Below are positions 11,305-13,933 of a DNA stretch of 13,933 bases, piece after piece. The DNA comes from Desulfonatronaceae bacterium UBA663 (GTDB lineage: Bacteria > Desulfobacterota > Desulfovibrionia > Desulfovibrionales > Desulfonatronaceae), in contig DBNV01000088.1 of assembly GCA_002299865.1 (NCBI GenBank), positions 28,127 to 42,059 on the forward strand, written 5' to 3'. Position numbers and translations under genes: made by a program. Below the pieces are notes generated by a model. That model was not told the DNA's origin and ran no database searches. It saw only the letters and a program-made list of their open reading frames with translations. Position 1 is the first letter of the stretch. Every line of letters starts with the position of its first letter.

Positions 11305-12672
11305 ATGAGCATGCCTATCGCACCCGCAGTCGCCATTCAGGCCCCGACTTCCAAGTCCCTGTCCCATCGGGCCGTGATCGCTGCGGCCCTGGCCCGGGGC
11401 GCATCCCGCCTGGACAATGTCCTGGAAAGCGAGGATCTGGAGCGGACCATGGACGTTTTGGTCCGGGCCAGGGCCGGGATGCGCCGCGAGGGCCCCGGCG
11501 CGTACACGGTGTCCGGCATGGCCCACGGCCCGCAAGGCAGCCTGACAGACACTACTCCTCTGGTCATGGACGTGGGCGAATCCGGCACCACCTGCCGCCT
11601 GCTTACGGCGGTTCTGGCCGCAGGCCGGGGCTGTTTTCAAATCCAGGGCCGGGGCAAGATGCACTCCCGGCCCATAGCCAGCTTAGTAAACGTTCTGCTG
11701 AACCAGGGTGCTAAGATCGAATATCTGGAACGACCGGGCTGCCCGCCGCTGCTGTTGCGGGCCTTCGGGCTGTCCGGAGGGGAAACAGCCATAGATCTGG
11801 ATGAATCCAGCCAATACCTGTCCGGCCTGCTTTTGGCCGCGCCCCTGGCCCGCGCACCCATGACCATCGCTATTGTCGGACATAAGGTGGTTTCCTGGCC
11901 TTACGTGGGGCTAACCCTGCAGATCATGGAGGATTTCGGCCTCGCCTTCCGCGTCCAGGCCCTGAACAAGAACGGATGGGCCGACGTGTCCTGGCGTGAT
12001 CCGGGTGAGATCGTCCCGGACAGGCTGCGGATCATGGTTCAGCCGGGCACCTATCAGGCCCGGAACACGACCGTGGAAGGGGACTGGAGCAACGCCTCCT
12101 ATTTTCTAGCCGCCGGGGCGCTAAGCCCGATTCCCGTAGGCGTGACCGGCCTGCGCCAAGATTCCCTGCAGGGCGACCGGGCCATCGCCGACATCCTGCA
12201 GCGCATGGGCGCAACCGTGCACTGGCAAAAAGACATGATCCTGGTCTTAGGGGGGCGTCTATGCGGGGTGGATCTGGACATGGGCCACTGCCCGGACCTA
12301 GTGCCCACGGTGGCCGCTGTGGCGGCCCAGGCCAAAGGAGCGACCACCATTTGCAACGTGGCCCACTTGCGGATCAAGGAAAGTGATCGCCTGGACGCCG
12401 TGGCTACGGAACTGGGACGCGTCGGCGCGAAGATCACGATCCTGGACGATGGCCTGGTCATTGAGCCCGCGCCGCTGCCCAGGGGCCGGCGGTTGGCCTT
12501 CAGAACCTACGGCGATCACCGCTTGGCCATGAGTCTGTCGCTGCTGGAATTGGGCGGGATCGACGTGGATCTGGACCAGCCCGGCTGCGTGGCCAAATCC
12601 TTTCCGGAGTTCTGGACGCGCTGGACTGAACTGAAAAACGGTCTTTCTAGTGTCGGCGGGGGAATGAGGTGA
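11305..12672 (+). CDS. aroA: 5-enolpyruvylshikimate-3-phosphate synthase
   Basis: The 455-residue enzyme transfers enolpyruvate from PEP to shikimate 3-phosphate. Diagnostic parts are PTSKSLSHR (14-22, substrate Lys17), VGESGTTCRLL (90-100), QGRGKMHSRPI, RIKESDR (356-362) with PEP-side Lys358, YGDHRLAMS and the final FPEFW. Compared with E. coli LGNAGTAMRP, the Gly that contacts glyphosate is kept (Gly94) while the Pro is Leu99. It follows pheA by 20 nt with a GAGGA ribosome site before ATG 11305; the Met at residue 3 is a possible alternative start. Later shikimate-pathway genes (aroE, aroK, aroC) are not in this window. Confidence 0.95.
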   Translation: MSMPIAPAVAIQAPTSKSLSHRAVIAAALARGASRLDNVLESEDLERTMDVLVRARAGMRREGPGAYTVSGMAHGPQGSLTDTTPLVMDVGESGTTCRLLTAVLAAGRGCFQIQGRGKMHSRPIASLVNVLLNQGAKIEYLERPGCPPLLLRAFGLSGGETAIDLDESSQYLSGLLLAAPLARAPMTIAIVGHKVVSWPYVGLTLQIMEDFGLAFRVQALNKNGWADVSWRDPGEIVPDRLRIMVQPGTYQARNTTVEGDWSNASYFLAAGALSPIPVGVTGLRQDSLQGDRAIADILQRMGATVHWQKDMILVLGGRLCGVDLDMGHCPDLVPTVAAVAAQAKGATTICNVAHLRIKESDRLDAVATELGRVGAKITILDDGLVIEPAPLPRGRRLAFRTYGDHRLAMSLSLLELGGIDVDLDQPGCVAKSFPEFWTRWTELKNGLSSVGGGMR

Positions 12673-13463
12673 ACCTGGGCGGACGGTATCAGGTCGGGAG
12701 GATTACCCGCTGCTGCGTGATCGGCTCTCAAGGGCGGATGGGCACCTTGTTTGCCTCTCGCTTGCAGGCCGCTGGGATCACGGTTGCCGGTCTGGACCAG
12801 CCGCTGGAAAAGCAACATTTGGCCGAGGCCCTGCCTGGTCAGGACTTGGTGCTGCTGGCCGTGCCAGCCCCGGTGTTGGAAGATGTCCTGATCCAGTGCG
12901 TCGAACATCTTTCGCCTGAAACCATGCTCATGGACATCTGCTCCGTGAAGGTTCTGCCTATGGCCGCGATGCTCAAACATCACGCCGGTCCCGTGGTGGG
13001 GACCCACCCCCTGTTCGGTCCTGAGCCGGATCAGAACGCGCGGATGGCCGTGACTCCGGGCCGCGGGGATCAGGCCCTGGCCGCGATCATGTACCTTTTG
13101 GCCGGACTGGGCTTCACGCCGTTTTTAACTACTCCTGAAACCCATGACCGGGCCATGGCCGCAGTGCAGGGGCTCAACTTCGTGACCACCTGCGCCTATT
13201 TGTCCGCCTTGGCCGAGGACGAGAGCCTGGAGTCCTTTCTGACGCCCTCTTTTTTCCGGCGATTGGAAGCGGCCAGGAAAATGCTCACTGAAGACGCGGC
13301 CATGTTCGTGGACTTGTTCGAAATCAATCCCTACAGCCAGGACGCAGTGCGCCTGTTTCGGTCCCACCTTAACCTGGCCGCGGGCGGGGACGTGGACGTG
13401 CTGGCCCAGCGGGCCGGCTGGTGGTGGCGAAAAAAGCAGATCAGGGGGACGACCGGCCCATGA
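12669..13463 (+). CDS. tyrA: Prephenate dehydrogenase
   Basis: The 264-residue enzyme oxidatively decarboxylates prephenate to 4-hydroxyphenylpyruvate, the Tyr precursor. It has a Rossmann motif GSQGRMG near residue 19, LLAVPAPVLEDVL, MDICSVK, and the catalytic-type VVGTHPLFGPE with His113. The C-terminal helical domain includes HDRAMAAVQGLNF. No chorismate mutase or ACT domain is fused, so this is a compact monofunctional form. It starts with GTG in a GTGA overlap with the aroA stop. The C-terminal tail reads AGWWWRKKQIRGTTGP, with three successive Trp codons (13419-13427) past the recognisable fold. I propose that this tail doubles as the leader peptide of a Trp attenuator for trpE. Confidence 0.92.
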   Translation: MNLGGRYQVGRITRCCVIGSQGRMGTLFASRLQAAGITVAGLDQPLEKQHLAEALPGQDLVLLAVPAPVLEDVLIQCVEHLSPETMLMDICSVKVLPMAAMLKHHAGPVVGTHPLFGPEPDQNARMAVTPGRGDQALAAIMYLLAGLGFTPFLTTPETHDRAMAAVQGLNFVTTCAYLSALAEDESLESFLTPSFFRRLEAARKMLTEDAAMFVDLFEINPYSQDAVRLFRSHLNLAAGGDVDVLAQRAGWWWRKKQIRGTTGP

Positions 13464-13509
13464 CGTGAACTCACCAATGCAATTATCGTATCAAGGCCGC
13501 TTTTCCCCC
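13411..13509 (+). promoter_or_regulatory. Predicted Trp attenuator switch built into the tyrA 3' end
   Basis: Region 1, GGGCCGG (13411-13417), pairs perfectly with CCGGCCC (13453-13459), and the TGG TGG TGG codons (13419-13427) lie in the loop. Region 2, 13444-13458, can instead pair with region 3, 13495-13509: 13 of 15 positions pair, in blocks GGGGGA/TCCCCC and CGGCC/GGCCG. Region 3 contains the terminator 5' arm. A ribosome stalled on the Trp codons would free region 2; a ribosome at the tyrA stop (13461-13463) would cover it. This is the standard 1:2 / 2:3 / 3:4 arrangement. Confidence 0.68.
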
Positions 13510-13528
13510 AGGGGAGGCGGCTTTTTTT
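13493..13528 (+). terminator. Intrinsic terminator between tyrA and trpE
   Basis: GCCGC (13496-13500) pairs with GCGGC (13517-13521), extended by A/T pairs outside, and a C-run/G-run can pair within the loop (13506-13509 with 13511-13514). Seven T follow (13522-13528). It lies 30 nt after the tyrA stop and 68 nt before trpE. Confidence 0.85.
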
Positions 13529-13596
13529 GTGTTGATGAAGAACCAACACCCTACGAACCGTGAACCGTTGAACCTTAGGCACAAAGGAGCTTGACA

Positions 13597-13933
13597 ATGC
13601 ACATCGACCTAACCCAGCACGGCCAATGGCTGGCCGCGGACGTACAGACGCCCATCAGTCTGTTTCTCGGGCTGGTGGGCAAGCGCCAGGGCATCCTCCT
13701 GGAAAGCGCTGAGGTGGACGGCCGCTTGGGCCGCTACAGCCTGATCGCCTGGGATTTCCGGCTGCGCCTGAACTGCCGGGACGGACGCATGGAGGTCCGG
13801 ACCGTTGATACACGCTTAAAGGATCTGGAACAGCTGGACGGCGCAGCGTTCATCCCGGCCCTGCGCCAAGTGTTGTCCTCTTTGCGGATCACGGCAACGG
13901 ATGAGTTCGCTGATTTGCCCGCCCTGACCAGGG
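13597..13933 (+). CDS. trpE: Anthranilate synthase component I, N-terminal part
   Basis: The window ends after 112 codons of this gene. The visible part is the N-terminal domain of anthranilate synthase component I, which converts chorismate to anthranilate and commits it to Trp. GILLESAEVDGRLGRYSLIAWD (in two adjacent parts, residues 32-53) contains the LLES motif (34-37) that forms the Trp feedback site in TrpE. This favours trpE over pabB, although PabB shares the domain. The start is set by AAAGGA (13583-13588), 8 nt before the ATG. Transcription from the aromatic operon must pass the terminator at 13493-13528, so expression is likely to be Trp-controlled. The catalytic chorismate-binding domain lies outside the window. 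Confidence 0.88.
   Translation, partial: MHIDLTQHGQWLAADVQTPISLFLGLVGKRQGILLESAEVDGRLGRYSLIAWDFRLRLNCRDGRMEVRTVDTRLKDLEQLDGAAFIPALRQVLSSLRITATDEFADLPALTR

Noticed and set aside
13591..13596. TTGACA just before the trpE ATG as a promoter -35 box
   Set aside because: No -10 follows at the right distance and the corresponding start would lie inside the gene.

Overview
This is a GC-rich bacterial window that reads as a chromosome of the Desulfovibrionales (sulfate-reducing Desulfobacterota). The main reason is the aromatic-amino-acid operon. It runs ADH synthase, archaeal-type 3-dehydroquinate synthase, pheA, aroA, tyrA and then trpE, which is the order I remember from Desulfovibrio (DVU0460 to DVU0465). 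The EF-G-like protein and a small protein resembling the DVU0772 family fit the same group. These assignments come from reading the sequence and from memory, not from a database search.

Left part (1-2690): a SAM-dependent methyltransferase with no ordinary start codon in front of its conserved N-terminus; a minus-strand pair made of a very small protein and a tandem DUF1566 protein joined by an ATGA overlap; and a small plus-strand gene resembling DVU0772. Middle part (2691-7938): a well-formed promoter and a leader hairpin ahead of an EF-G-like GTPase, a strong terminator that ends at the start codon of a U32-family protein, and a convergent LysM membrane protein. A 50-bp double-hairpin repeat occurs twice, once in the 3' end of the methyltransferase frame and once in frame inside the U32 gene.

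Right part (7939-13933): the aromatic operon. The first two enzymes make 3-dehydroquinate by the ADH/DHQ synthase II route. AroA makes EPSP, PheA and TyrA branch to Phe and Tyr, and trpE opens the Trp branch. Junctions are tight (12 nt, ATGA overlap, 20 nt, GTGA overlap), followed by a 133-nt gap before trpE.

The most interesting signal is regulatory. The operon appears to carry two ribosome-mediated attenuators in series. The first, before the first gene, has a predicted 32-codon leader peptide containing FYFGFFYFW, a 10-bp antiterminator helix, a competing upstream helix and a strong terminator. The second lies between tyrA and trpE and seems to use the end of tyrA itself as the leader peptide. 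Three consecutive Trp codons near the tyrA C-terminus sit in the loop of a 7-bp helix, followed by a 13-of-15-bp antiterminator and a terminator. The inferred logic is that the whole pathway senses Phe, Tyr and Trp together, while trpE and whatever follows it sense Trp alone.
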